In this document: in pieces, positions 1 to 5,725 of the stretch
Position numbering within the stretch: position 1 is the first letter of the stretch
How the letters are laid out: every line of letters starts with the position of its first letter
From: Deltaproteobacteria bacterium
Lineage (GTDB): Bacteria > Desulfobacterota > Desulfomonilia > UBA1062
DNA: 10,385 nucleotides
Direction: 5' to 3'
Assembly (NCBI GenBank): GCA_020053185.1
Contig: JAGVNP010000041.1
Location: 1-10,385, forward strand
The notes under the pieces: model-generated
Databases searched by the model: none
Told to the model about the DNA's origin: nothing
Seen by the model: only the letters and a program-made list of their open reading frames with translations
Position numbers and translations under genes: made by a program

Positions 1-371
1 AGCGAGAGTTCAACTATGTACCTGAAGAGGGCATGCAAAAGCTGAGTGAAGTTTTTGGTGTGCCTGAGAGCAGGGTTTATGCCATGGGCACATTTTACAA
101 GACTCTCTCTCTTGTACCGCGCGGCAGACATACGATCAAAGTCTGTTCAGGCACAGCATGTCATCTTAAGGGTGCAGGTTTGATCCTTGAAGCACTCGAA
201 CGCGAGCTTAAAGTAAAGCGTGGAAATACCACGGAAGATATGCGGTTCACTATCGAGACAGTAAACTGCGTGGGTGCATGCGCAATGGCTCCTGTAGTGG
301 TGATTGATGAAGACTATCATGGCCATGTGAGCCCATCTGCTGTTGCTGATGTGCTGAAAAACTATGAATAA
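1..371 (+). CDS. nuoE: NuoE-family [2Fe-2S] subunit of an NADH-linked dehydrogenase/hydrogenase (5' end cut by window)
   Basis: This is the thioredoxin-like [2Fe-2S] subunit (NuoE/HydC/HoxE/HndA family) that partners the flavin subunit encoded next. The frame is open from the first bases, reading REFNYVPEEGM before the first internal Met at 33. The true start is therefore outside the window and perhaps a quarter of the usual ~150-160 residues is missing. The cluster ligands are visible as CSGTAC (Cys codons at 144 and 159) and CVGAC (Cys codons at 267 and 279), the family CX4C...CX3C arrangement. The upstream stretch EVFGVPESRVYAMGTFYK is also typical. The stop codon overlaps the longest reading of the next gene by a few bases, so the two are almost certainly co-transcribed and translated together. 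The gene symbol is by family only. A role in a hydrogenase-type complex rather than respiratory complex I is inferred from the neighbours, since no other nuo genes follow. Confidence 0.93.
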   Translation, partial: REFNYVPEEGMQKLSEVFGVPESRVYAMGTFYKTLSLVPRGRHTIKVCSGTACHLKGAGLILEALERELKVKRGNTTEDMRFTIETVNCVGACAMAPVVVIDEDYHGHVSPSAVADVLKNYE

Positions 372-384
372 AAGGATGAGACAA

Positions 385-2241
385 ATGGGACTCATAACCT
401 CAAAGGAAAATTTGGAAAAATACAGAGAGCAGATAAAGGCATCAGAGAAAAAAGACATCCCTTCTGTTCTTATCTGCTTTGGTACAGGCTGCCATGCAAA
501 CGGTGCGGATGAAGTTGCAGAAGAATTCAAAAAGGCGATTTCAGCAAGCGGCCTGAAAATAAACGTAAATATCGGGTTCAAGACCACAGGGTGTCACGGA
601 TATTGCGAGAACGGCCCGCTTGTTGCCTTAAAGCCAAAGGATATCCTTTATCTCAAGGTAAAGCCCAAAGATGTGGCAGAGATAGTTGAAAAATCGATCA
701 AAGGCGATGAACTGGTAGAAAGGCTTCTCTATAAAGACATCAATACAAAGCAGATCATTGCAAAATACCAGGAGATCCCGTTCTACAAATATCAGAAGAG
801 AATTGCCTTGCGGAATATCGGCGATGTCGATCCTACATCTATTGATGATTATATCCTGAAGGATGGATATGCAGGCCTTGCAAAGGCACTTAGCATGAAG
901 CCTGAAGATATTATAAAAGAGGTAGACCTGTCCGGGCTTCGCGGACGCGGCGGCGGCGGATTCCCTGCAGGAAAGAAATGGAAATCATGCAGAGATGTAG
1001 AAAGCGATGTGCGCTATGTGATCTGCAACGGCGACGAGGGTGACCCCGGTGCATTCATGGACCGCTCAACAATGGAAGGCGATCCTCATTCGATTATCGA
1101 GGGTATGATAATAGGAGCCTGTGCAGTGGGAGCTCATCAGGGCTATATCTATGTGAGGGATGAATATCCACTTGCAATCAAGAACCTGCAGATCGCAATA
1201 GATGCTGCACGTGAAAAGGGTTTCTTGGGAAAGAACATTTTGGGATCAAAATTTGATTTCGATATAAAGATCAGCCGCGGCGGCGGTGCATTTGTGTGCG
1301 GAGAATCTTCAGCTCTCATGCGTTCAGTGGAAGGCAAAGTAGGGGAGCCGCGGGCAAAATACATACGCTCGGTTGAAAAAGGACTTTATGACAAACCAAC
1401 AGTGCTCAATAACGTAGAGACATGGGCAAATGTGCCTGTGATAATAAAGAACGGCGCAAAGTGGTACAGCGAGTTTGGCACCAAAGGATCAAAAGGCACG
1501 AAAGTTTTCTCCCTTGTGGGCAAGGTGAATAATACCGGCCTTGTAGAGGTGCCAATGGGCATCACATTGCGGAAACTCATCTTTGATATTGGCGGTGGCA
1601 TACTCAAAGGCAAAAAATTCAAGGCAGTGCAGACAGGAGGACCTTCCGGCGGATGTATTCCTGATTCGCTCCTTGATCTCCAGGTTGACTTTGACAATCT
1701 TACTAAAGCAGGCTCAATGATGGGCTCTGGCGGCATGATCGTGATGGATGAGAACACCTGCATGGTGGATGTGGCAAAATATTTTATTACGTTCCTGGTC
1801 GAGGAATCATGCGGCAAATGTACGCCGTGCAGGGACGGTCTCAGGCGTATGCAGGATATCCTCATGGGTATTACCGAGGGCGAGGGCAAAGAAGGTGATG
1901 TTGCTCTCCTTGAAGAGCTGTGCGAGACCCTGACCTGGGGAGCGCTCTGCGGTCTGGGTACTTCCGCGGCAAACCCTGTGCTTTCCACCCTCAAGTATTT
2001 TAAAGATGAGTATCAGGCGCACATAGTACACAAGAAATGTCCTGCTGGCGTGTGCAAACATCTGATCACGTACAGGATCGATGAGGCTAAATGTACCGGA
2101 TGCACAGTGTGTGCAAAGAAGTGTCCGCAGAAATGTATTACCGGCGAGAGAAAGAAGGCGCATGTGATAGATACAGCAAAATGCATCAAGTGCGGCGTGT
2201 GCAGAGATGTATGCAAATTTGATGCAGTATGCGTAGACTAG
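385..2241 (+). CDS. nuoF: NuoF/HydB-like NADH-oxidising flavin subunit with N-terminal [2Fe-2S] and C-terminal 2[4Fe-4S] domains
   Basis: This subunit takes a hydride from NAD(P)H onto FMN and feeds an iron-sulfur chain. It has 618 residues from Met 385. An N-terminal thioredoxin-like [2Fe-2S] domain has Cys 31, 36, 70 and 74. The NADH/FMN core carries LRGRGGGGFPAG (about 185-196), NGDEGDPGAF and GGGAFVCGESSAL. An SLBB-type segment follows, then the [4Fe-4S] site ESCGKCTPC (Cys 476, 479, 482, plus 522). The protein ends with a two-cluster ferredoxin (Cys 570, 573, 576, 580 and 600, 603, 606, 610). The terminal ferredoxin fits HydB/HndC of bifurcating hydrogenases better than respiratory NuoF or typical HoxF. 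The longest reading starts at 364 inside the previous gene. I prefer 385 because AAGGA (372-376) sits 8 bases ahead of it, while 364 has no ribosome-binding site. Whether it bifurcates electrons cannot be read from the sequence. Confidence 0.95.
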   Translation: MGLITSKENLEKYREQIKASEKKDIPSVLICFGTGCHANGADEVAEEFKKAISASGLKINVNIGFKTTGCHGYCENGPLVALKPKDILYLKVKPKDVAEIVEKSIKGDELVERLLYKDINTKQIIAKYQEIPFYKYQKRIALRNIGDVDPTSIDDYILKDGYAGLAKALSMKPEDIIKEVDLSGLRGRGGGGFPAGKKWKSCRDVESDVRYVICNGDEGDPGAFMDRSTMEGDPHSIIEGMIIGACAVGAHQGYIYVRDEYPLAIKNLQIAIDAAREKGFLGKNILGSKFDFDIKISRGGGAFVCGESSALMRSVEGKVGEPRAKYIRSVEKGLYDKPTVLNNVETWANVPVIIKNGAKWYSEFGTKGSKGTKVFSLVGKVNNTGLVEVPMGITLRKLIFDIGGGILKGKKFKAVQTGGPSGGCIPDSLLDLQVDFDNLTKAGSMMGSGGMIVMDENTCMVDVAKYFITFLVEESCGKCTPCRDGLRRMQDILMGITEGEGKEGDVALLEELCETLTWGALCGLGTSAANPVLSTLKYFKDEYQAHIVHKKCPAGVCKHLITYRIDEAKCTGCTVCAKKCPQKCITGERKKAHVIDTAKCIKCGVCRDVCKFDAVCVD

Positions 2242-2252
2242 AAGGAAAAGAT

Positions 2253-2981
2253 ATGGAAAAAGTCAAATTTTCTATAGACGGCAAAACAATTGAGGGCGTA
2301 CGGGATCAGAGCATAATGGAGATTGCCAGAGATAGTGGCATCACCATTCCAGGTCTCTGTTATCATCCGGAGGTAAAGAGCAGTGGCGGGTCATGCAGAC
2401 TGTGCCTGGTCGAAGTGCATCAGGCAGGCAGAATGCGTGTGGTCACTGCATGCAACTATCCTGTGAGGGAAACAATTGAGGTAAAGCAGGAAACCCCTCT
2501 TATAAAACGCTTGAGAAAAACAATCCTTGAGCTGCTGCTTGCGAGGGTGCCTGATTCTGATGTGATAAAAGAGCTTGCTCTAGAAGCAGGCATTACAGAG
2601 ACGCGGTTCAAAAAAGATGAAGGCGACGATAATCGTTACAAGTGTATTGCATGCCAGCTCTGTACGCAGGTGTGCGAAGAGGTTGTAGGCGTTTCAGCTA
2701 TCTCAATGCTGAGCCGTGGACCTGACAAGACGCCGGGAACTCCGTATAAAAAGGCAAGCGCAACATGCATCGGATGCGGCGCATGTGTGTATGTGTGTCC
2801 CACAAATGCGATCACCATGAAAGATAGCACAGGCATAAGAAAGATTTGGGGCAGGGAATTCACCATGCATGCATGCAGCGCGTGCGGCAACCACTTTATC
2901 CCGGATGCCCAGATCGATTTCATCGTAAAGACCACAGGCAAAGAACGCACATTCTTTGATAAGTGTCCTGATTGTAGGTAG
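2253..2981 (+). CDS. Short HydA/HoxU-like iron-sulfur subunit: [2Fe-2S] plus two [4Fe-4S] and C-terminal CxxC pairs
   Basis: This is an electron-relay subunit resembling the N-terminal part of HydA or NuoG/HoxU, with 242 residues. A plant-type [2Fe-2S] ferredoxin domain has Cys 36, 48, 51 and 67 (GLCYHPEV...SCRLC...TACNYPV). A two-cluster ferredoxin follows, with Cys 131, 134, 137, 141 and 172, 175, 178, 182. The tail has CSAC (208, 211) and CPDC (238, 241), which looks like a zinc-ribbon or rubredoxin-like knuckle. The protein stops one residue after the last Cys. There is no H-cluster domain, so it is not itself an [FeFe] hydrogenase. I also do not see the His-Cys3 cluster motif that usually lies between these ferredoxin units in NuoG, HoxU and HydA. 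The start at 2253 has AGAAGGA six bases ahead. The longer reading from 2229 lies inside the preceding gene. It is probably a bridge to a [NiFe] hydrogenase or another partner encoded elsewhere. Confidence 0.9.
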   Translation: MEKVKFSIDGKTIEGVRDQSIMEIARDSGITIPGLCYHPEVKSSGGSCRLCLVEVHQAGRMRVVTACNYPVRETIEVKQETPLIKRLRKTILELLLARVPDSDVIKELALEAGITETRFKKDEGDDNRYKCIACQLCTQVCEEVVGVSAISMLSRGPDKTPGTPYKKASATCIGCGACVYVCPTNAITMKDSTGIRKIWGREFTMHACSACGNHFIPDAQIDFIVKTTGKERTFFDKCPDCR

Positions 2982-3004
2982 CTTAACTGGGGAGCTGGAT
3001 AAAG

Positions 3005-3103
3005 GGTTATATTGGTTCTATTAGTTTTATTGGTTGAATTGGTTTTTTGTTAAGCTGTTTTTTATACGAACCAATATAACCAATGGAACAAATAAGACCA
3101 ATT
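3005..3103. repeat. Two opposed arrays of a degenerate 9-base repeat (ATTGGTT core) forming a long inverted repeat
   Basis: Four 9-base units run head to tail at 3010-3018 TATTGGTTC, 3019-3027 TATTAGTTT, 3028-3036 TATTGGTTG and 3037-3045 AATTGGTTT. After a 22-base spacer, four more units lie in the opposite orientation at 3068-3076, 3077-3085, 3086-3094 and 3095-3103. Their complements read TATTGGTTC, CATTGGTTA, TATTTGTTC and AATTGGTCT. Folded in register, 27 of 36 positions pair, and several of the rest are G-U pairs in RNA. A 14-base block (3005-3018) is also an exact reverse complement of 3068-3081. It follows the dehydrogenase operon and could act as a weak terminator or transcript end, but it has no clean T-tract. 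Function unknown. Confidence 0.8.
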
Positions 3104-3124
3104 AAACGCTTTGCTGCTTTTCCC

Positions 3125-3153
3125 TTGATTTTACACAAGAAATCTGTTATTAA
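3125..3153 (+). promoter_or_regulatory. Candidate sigma-70-type promoter for the small EF-Tu-domain gene
   Basis: TTGATT (3125-3130) and TATTAA (3148-3153) are separated by 17 bases, each matching the consensus at 4 of 6 positions. It would give a leader of about 80 bases before the ATG at 3243. It is the best-spaced pair seen in the region, but such matches arise by chance in AT-rich DNA. Confidence 0.3.
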
Positions 3154-3242
3154 ACATTCATCTGCTGGTTTTTCTCCACACCATGAATCACTTCTTTGAC
3201 TGAATAACTTTGTAGAAAAGGTTTTTTTAAGGAGGTGCTTTG

Positions 3243-3509
3243 ATGTGTGATGTTGCAGGTCAAAAAAAGCTCATAGGAAAAGTCACCCACTATTTCAGCA
3301 AGATCAGTGTTGCAGGCATTGAACTTTCTGGTACACTCAAAGTTGGAGATGTTATTTCTATCGAAGGAGCAACCACCACTTTTGAGGAGACGATTGAGTC
3401 AATGCAGGTTGATAACAAAAATGTAACCGAGGCAAAGGCAGGCGATCTTATCGGCATAAAGGTCAAGGACAAAACCAGAGAAGGCGATAAGGTGTTTTTG
3501 AAGGGATAG
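3243..3509 (+). CDS. Small EF-Tu domain-2-like (translation-factor beta-barrel) protein without a GTPase domain
   Basis: This 88-residue protein resembles domain 2 of translational GTPases. It has a beta-rich pattern (KLIGKVTHYFSKISVAGIEL, then LKVGDVISIEG, then IESMQVDNKNVTEAKAGDLIGIKV) ending in KTREGDKVFLKG. In EF-Tu and its relatives the GDxxxxxG and AxxGDxxGI stretches lie on the beta-barrel next to the G domain. Here no P-loop or NKxD motif exists and the gene is complete, so it is a stand-alone barrel of the type usually named elongation-factor-like protein. ATG 3243 is preferred over the TTG at 3240 because the near-perfect AAGGAGGT (3229-3236) is six bases ahead. It is probably a single-gene unit, with its own candidate promoter and a hairpin downstream. 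The cellular role is unknown. Similar barrels also occur at the end of U32 peptidases, so a link to RNA or tRNA modification is possible but speculative. Confidence 0.8.
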   Translation: MCDVAGQKKLIGKVTHYFSKISVAGIELSGTLKVGDVISIEGATTTFEETIESMQVDNKNVTEAKAGDLIGIKVKDKTREGDKVFLKG

Positions 3510-3513
3510 ACTA

Positions 3514-3600
3514 AGCCGTCAGCTTTCAGCGGTCAGGGATCAGCTCCTTTGCAGTTTTGAATTTTGAGTTGAGGGGAAATGGGATGTGTCTCTATTTTTT
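3514..3600. repeat. Left copy of an inverted repeat that brackets the 3688-4743 gene
   Basis: The best-preserved parts are AGTTTTGAATTTTGA (3553-3567), TTGAGGGG (3569-3576) and ATGTGTCTCTATTTTT (3584-3599). In reverse complement these match 4857-4871 exactly, 4833-4841 with one base missing, and 4813-4828 at 15 of 16 positions. The outer part (3514-3550), rich in GTCAGC-like words, aligns more loosely with the right copy out to about 4903. A weak promoter-like pair lies inside it (TTGAGG 3569, TATTTT 3593, 18-base spacer). It could be a MITE or REP-like repeat. Confidence 0.7.
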
Positions 3601-3607
3601 AACTTTT

Positions 3608-3660
3608 GCTGAAGGGCGACGTGAAAAACGCTGGCTCTTTTTCCACGCTCTTCAGCTTTT
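3608..3660 (+). terminator. Long hairpin followed by T-run, probable Rho-independent terminator
   Basis: GCTGAAG (3608-3614) pairs with CTTCAGC (3650-3656). Inside that, GCG..GTG (3616-3623) can pair with CCACGC (3643-3648), and AAAAA (3624-3628) faces TTTTT (3638-3642). TTTT follows the outer arm directly (3657-3660). It would end transcription of the EF-Tu-domain gene or of anything reading out of the left repeat copy. It lies only 27 bases ahead of the next start codon, so it could also act as an attenuator in that gene's leader. Confidence 0.6.
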
Positions 3661-3687
3661 CATTAGCTTCAAAAACGGGTAGATCAC

Positions 3688-4743
3688 ATGGACCAGAGTT
3701 CGCTTAACGATGCGATTCAGTTTTTGATGGAAGGTAATGAGGCAGAGGCGGCAAGACTCCTGCGTGCCTGCGTTTTGGAGAATTTTGAAGCCATTGATAG
3801 TTGGAGGGACGGTGCTCGGCAGCTTGATGGCATTCTGCTTGAAGTGGCATGTCCCAGGGCGATTTACGAAATCCTTGTTGATGATGACGACCCACGTACC
3901 AAGAGCGTCGTAAATGCGTTCAAGGCGATCTTTCCTTCAGACTTGTATTTGAAAAGGTTTACGGTGAGGGCTGCTCCCACCCGGACACCCGTCAAGAAGA
4001 AGCCGGACGGCGTTCTCACGGACGCAGAGATGAAGGATCTAATCGCAGCCATAGAAACCCAAAAGGCCTCCATGATTGCTGTTGCCACTGGAGGGCCGCG
4101 AATAAATGATGTCAATCAGGAATACGAAACAAGGCGACAGAAAATTAAACGTGCTCTTGACAAGCTGTCCGCTGCGGACCCTAACCCCTACGCTGAACTC
4201 TGGTCGTGGTATGGAAAATGGAGTGACGGCAGCCTCCCCACTTATCAATCCCGTCGGCGGTACATCGCTGATCTGTACCAGCCGCTCCTAGACGCTCTCA
4301 GGCTTGGCACTAGAGTAACCACGGTCCAGCCTTCTGACCCTACCGGCTGGGCGCGTGTGGATCGAAGTGTAGAGAAGATCATCAGAACATTGGAAACAGC
4401 CAAAAATGAAGAGGATTTCCAGGCGGTGGCACTTATCTGTAGGGAAGCAATTATCTCGCTCGCACAGGCAGTCTACGACCCAGAGAAGCATAAATCCTTT
4501 GATGGAGTCAAACCCAGTCCAACCGATGCAAAACGTATGTTGGAGATCTTCATCGCAGAAACCCTTAAGGGAGATTCACATGATTATCAGAGGAAATTTG
4601 CTAAGGCCGCTTTCGACTTGGCGGTGAACCTTCAACATCGCAGAACCGCTGTATTCCGAGATGCAGCTCTGTGCGCAGAGGCCACTCGCTCAGTCATTAA
4701 TGTAATTGCAGTAATTTCAGGACAACGCGACCCAGACACGTAG
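3688..4743 (+). CDS. Uncharacterised two-part protein with HEPN/Abi-C-like C-terminal domain, possible defence cargo
   Basis: No function is established for this 351-residue soluble protein. I see no signal peptide or membrane segment. The N-terminal part (1-94) is helical-looking and acidic, with RLLRACVLENFEAIDSW and SVVNAFKAIFPSDLYLKRF. A basic, Pro-rich linker (TRTPVKKKPDG, about 98-108) follows. The middle has a striking AVATGGPRINDVNQEY stretch and a Trp/Tyr-rich YAELWSWYGKWSDG. The C-terminal 100 residues (CREAIISLAQAVYD, then FDLAVNLQHRRTAVFRDAAL, then EATRSVINVIAVISG) resemble helical domains at the end of abortive-infection proteins related to HEPN, with a QHRRT element where HEPN proteins often carry catalytic or binding polar residues. 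That resemblance comes from memory of the pattern and no search was made. There is no clear ribosome-binding site. Codons look richer in C and G at third positions than in flanking genes, and inverted repeats bracket it, which together suggest acquisition. Confidence 0.75.
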   Translation: MDQSSLNDAIQFLMEGNEAEAARLLRACVLENFEAIDSWRDGARQLDGILLEVACPRAIYEILVDDDDPRTKSVVNAFKAIFPSDLYLKRFTVRAAPTRTPVKKKPDGVLTDAEMKDLIAAIETQKASMIAVATGGPRINDVNQEYETRRQKIKRALDKLSAADPNPYAELWSWYGKWSDGSLPTYQSRRRYIADLYQPLLDALRLGTRVTTVQPSDPTGWARVDRSVEKIIRTLETAKNEEDFQAVALICREAIISLAQAVYDPEKHKSFDGVKPSPTDAKRMLEIFIAETLKGDSHDYQRKFAKAAFDLAVNLQHRRTAVFRDAALCAEATRSVINVIAVISGQRDPDT

Positions 4744-4812
4744 AGAAGCCAAGAACTTGATGGGGCCGACTCCTTACAGCCGTGGTTGACCCTGAACGTT
4801 GGCCGATCATTG

Positions 4813-4903
4813 AAAAATAGGGACACATTGTGCCCCTTCAATTCAAGACTAAAAATTCAAAATTCAAAACTACAACAAACCACTAACCACTGACAACTAA
4901 CAC
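4813..4903. repeat. Right copy of the inverted repeat that brackets the 3688-4743 gene
   Basis: This is the reverse-complement partner of 3514-3600. Its inner end (4813-4841) holds AAAAATAGGGACACAT followed by TGTGCCCCTTCAA. The stretch GGGACACATTGTGCCCC is itself a near-palindrome. TCAAAATTCAAAACT (4857-4871) is the exact 15-base complement of 3553-3567. Beyond it, a run of ACCACTAACCACTGAC-like words corresponds loosely to the TCAGC-rich outer part of the left copy. The middle is longer here, carrying an extra AATTCAAGACTAAA stretch. Confidence 0.7.
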
Positions 4904-4919
4904 GGAAAATAAAGGCTGC

Positions 4920-4948
4920 TTGAACTATGAAGCACCTTTTGATAAAAT
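4920..4948 (+). promoter_or_regulatory. Candidate promoter almost on top of the following start codon
   Basis: TTGAAC (4920-4925) and TAAAAT (4943-4948) are separated by 17 bases, matching the consensus at 4 of 6 and 5 of 6 positions. A start of transcription about seven bases after the -10 box would fall near 4955. That is inside the longest reading of the next gene (ATG 4952) and about nine bases ahead of its second ATG (4964). Confidence 0.4.
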
Positions 4949-4963
4949 CCAATGGGTAAAGCT

Positions 4964-5500
4964 ATGAAATACAAAAGAGCCGGTAAGGTTAATCTAAGTC
5001 TTTTTAAAGAGAAGTCAGATCTGCCACAGAACGAGAAAGCAGGTATTTCTGTCAGGGATTATGTTGACAGGTTAATAAAGACGCATGAGCAGAGGATTTA
5101 CCCTAAAGGCATAATTGATCTCACGGATGAGCAGAGAAACCTATACGAGGTTATCGAAAGTGTTGTAAGAAAAACCAATAGCAATATTGTTTTCAGGGTT
5201 GATATTCTCAGTACATATACAAAGAGATTTGGGTCTGCCTTGAAGTTATTGCCAACAGATTTCTGTTATAATTTAGTGAATCAGGGACCTGATTTTGAGA
5301 CTAAGTTCTTGCTAGCAAAAGGAGTCGGTGAATTTGAGTTCGTTGGTTTCGATTGGCAATCAGACGATGCTCACGATATAAAATGGATACCCAGAGGCAG
5401 GTATGTGCCAGAGGAGTTAAAAGGAAAAACATTTAAAGTAGGCACATACCGTGATGGTAGATATGTCTGGGATTTTTCCGAGCTGGAACAGTTTCTCTAA
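4964..5500 (+). CDS. Uncharacterised soluble protein, about 178-182 residues
   Basis: I do not recognise this protein. It has no signal peptide, membrane helix or Cys pair. The N-terminal segment is basic (MKYKRAGKVNLSLFKEK), followed by a likely helix (ISVRDYVDRLIKTHEQRIYP), a second helical stretch (LTDEQRNLYEVIESVVRK) and a C-terminal half rich in aromatic and acidic residues. That half includes FLLAKGVGEFEFVGFDWQSD and WIPRGRYVPEELKGKTFKVG and ends in WDFSELEQFL. The ORF is also open from ATG 4952 (182 residues). I chose 4964 because the best promoter would start transcription near 4955, but neither start has a convincing ribosome-binding site. It stands alone between two repeat structures and converges with the SLOG-like gene on the minus strand. 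The narrow context suggests accessory cargo. The coding call rests on length, residue pattern and lack of a competing frame. Confidence 0.65.
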   Translation: MKYKRAGKVNLSLFKEKSDLPQNEKAGISVRDYVDRLIKTHEQRIYPKGIIDLTDEQRNLYEVIESVVRKTNSNIVFRVDILSTYTKRFGSALKLLPTDFCYNLVNQGPDFETKFLLAKGVGEFEFVGFDWQSDDAHDIKWIPRGRYVPEELKGKTFKVGTYRDGRYVWDFSELEQFL

Positions 5501-5540
5501 TAAATAGCAGAAGATAGGAGCTCTTTGTACAGTCAGTATT

Positions 5541-5690
5541 TGTCATCGCGAGGAGCGTAAGCGACGTGGCGATCTGACTGTGAAACAGTCATCCTGAGGG
5601 CAATGCCCGAAGGATCTTAATAAGATTCTTCGCCTTTCGGGCTCAGAATGACACTTCGTGTCAGATTGCTTCGCTTTGCTCGCAATGACA
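5541..5690. repeat. 150-base nested palindromic element between convergent genes
   Basis: The outer arms begin TGTCATCGCGAG (5541) and end CTCGCAATGACA (5690), closing with GATCTGA (5571-5577) against TCAGATT (5661-5667). Inside are hairpins TGACTGT-gaa-ACAGTCA (5575-5591) and TGACAC-ttc-GTGTCA (5649-5663). Next come inner arms 5588-5619 and 5621-5652 (GTCATCCTGAG against CTCAGAATGAC), each with its own GC hairpin (GGGC-aat-GCCC at 5598-5608, GCC-tttcg-GGC at 5632-5642). The apex is ATCTTA-a-TAAGAT (5614-5626). Elements beginning TGTCATTGCGAG are a widespread style of intergenic repeat in several anaerobe genomes. Here it could terminate transcription from both sides. No gene lies in it. Confidence 0.85.
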
Positions 5691-5725
5691 GATGGCAGAA
5701 AATCAATCTTTGAACGCAACTGGTA

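Noticed and set aside
147..587. Open frame on the minus strand opposite the nuoE/nuoF junction
   Set aside because: It lies across two well-supported genes, has no family pattern, and its cysteines and histidines come from reading the complementary strand of conserved metal motifs.
1386..1994. Long open frame (202 codons) on the minus strand inside the nuoF-like gene
   Set aside because: It is antisense to a clearly conserved flavoprotein. The composition (Ser, Pro, Arg rich) is that of a complementary-strand shadow.
3010..3103. Possible CRISPR-like array
   Set aside because: Units are 9 bases with no spacers, and the second set is inverted, so it is not a CRISPR array.
3196..3218. TTGACT (3196-3201) as a -35 box ahead of the EF-Tu-domain gene
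   Set aside because: No acceptable -10 box lies 16-18 bases on. The pair at 3125-3153 is better spaced.
4927..4959. Short leader peptide (ATG 4927 to TAA 4959)
   Set aside because: Only ten codons, no ribosome-binding site, and it overlaps the candidate promoter, so it is more likely chance.
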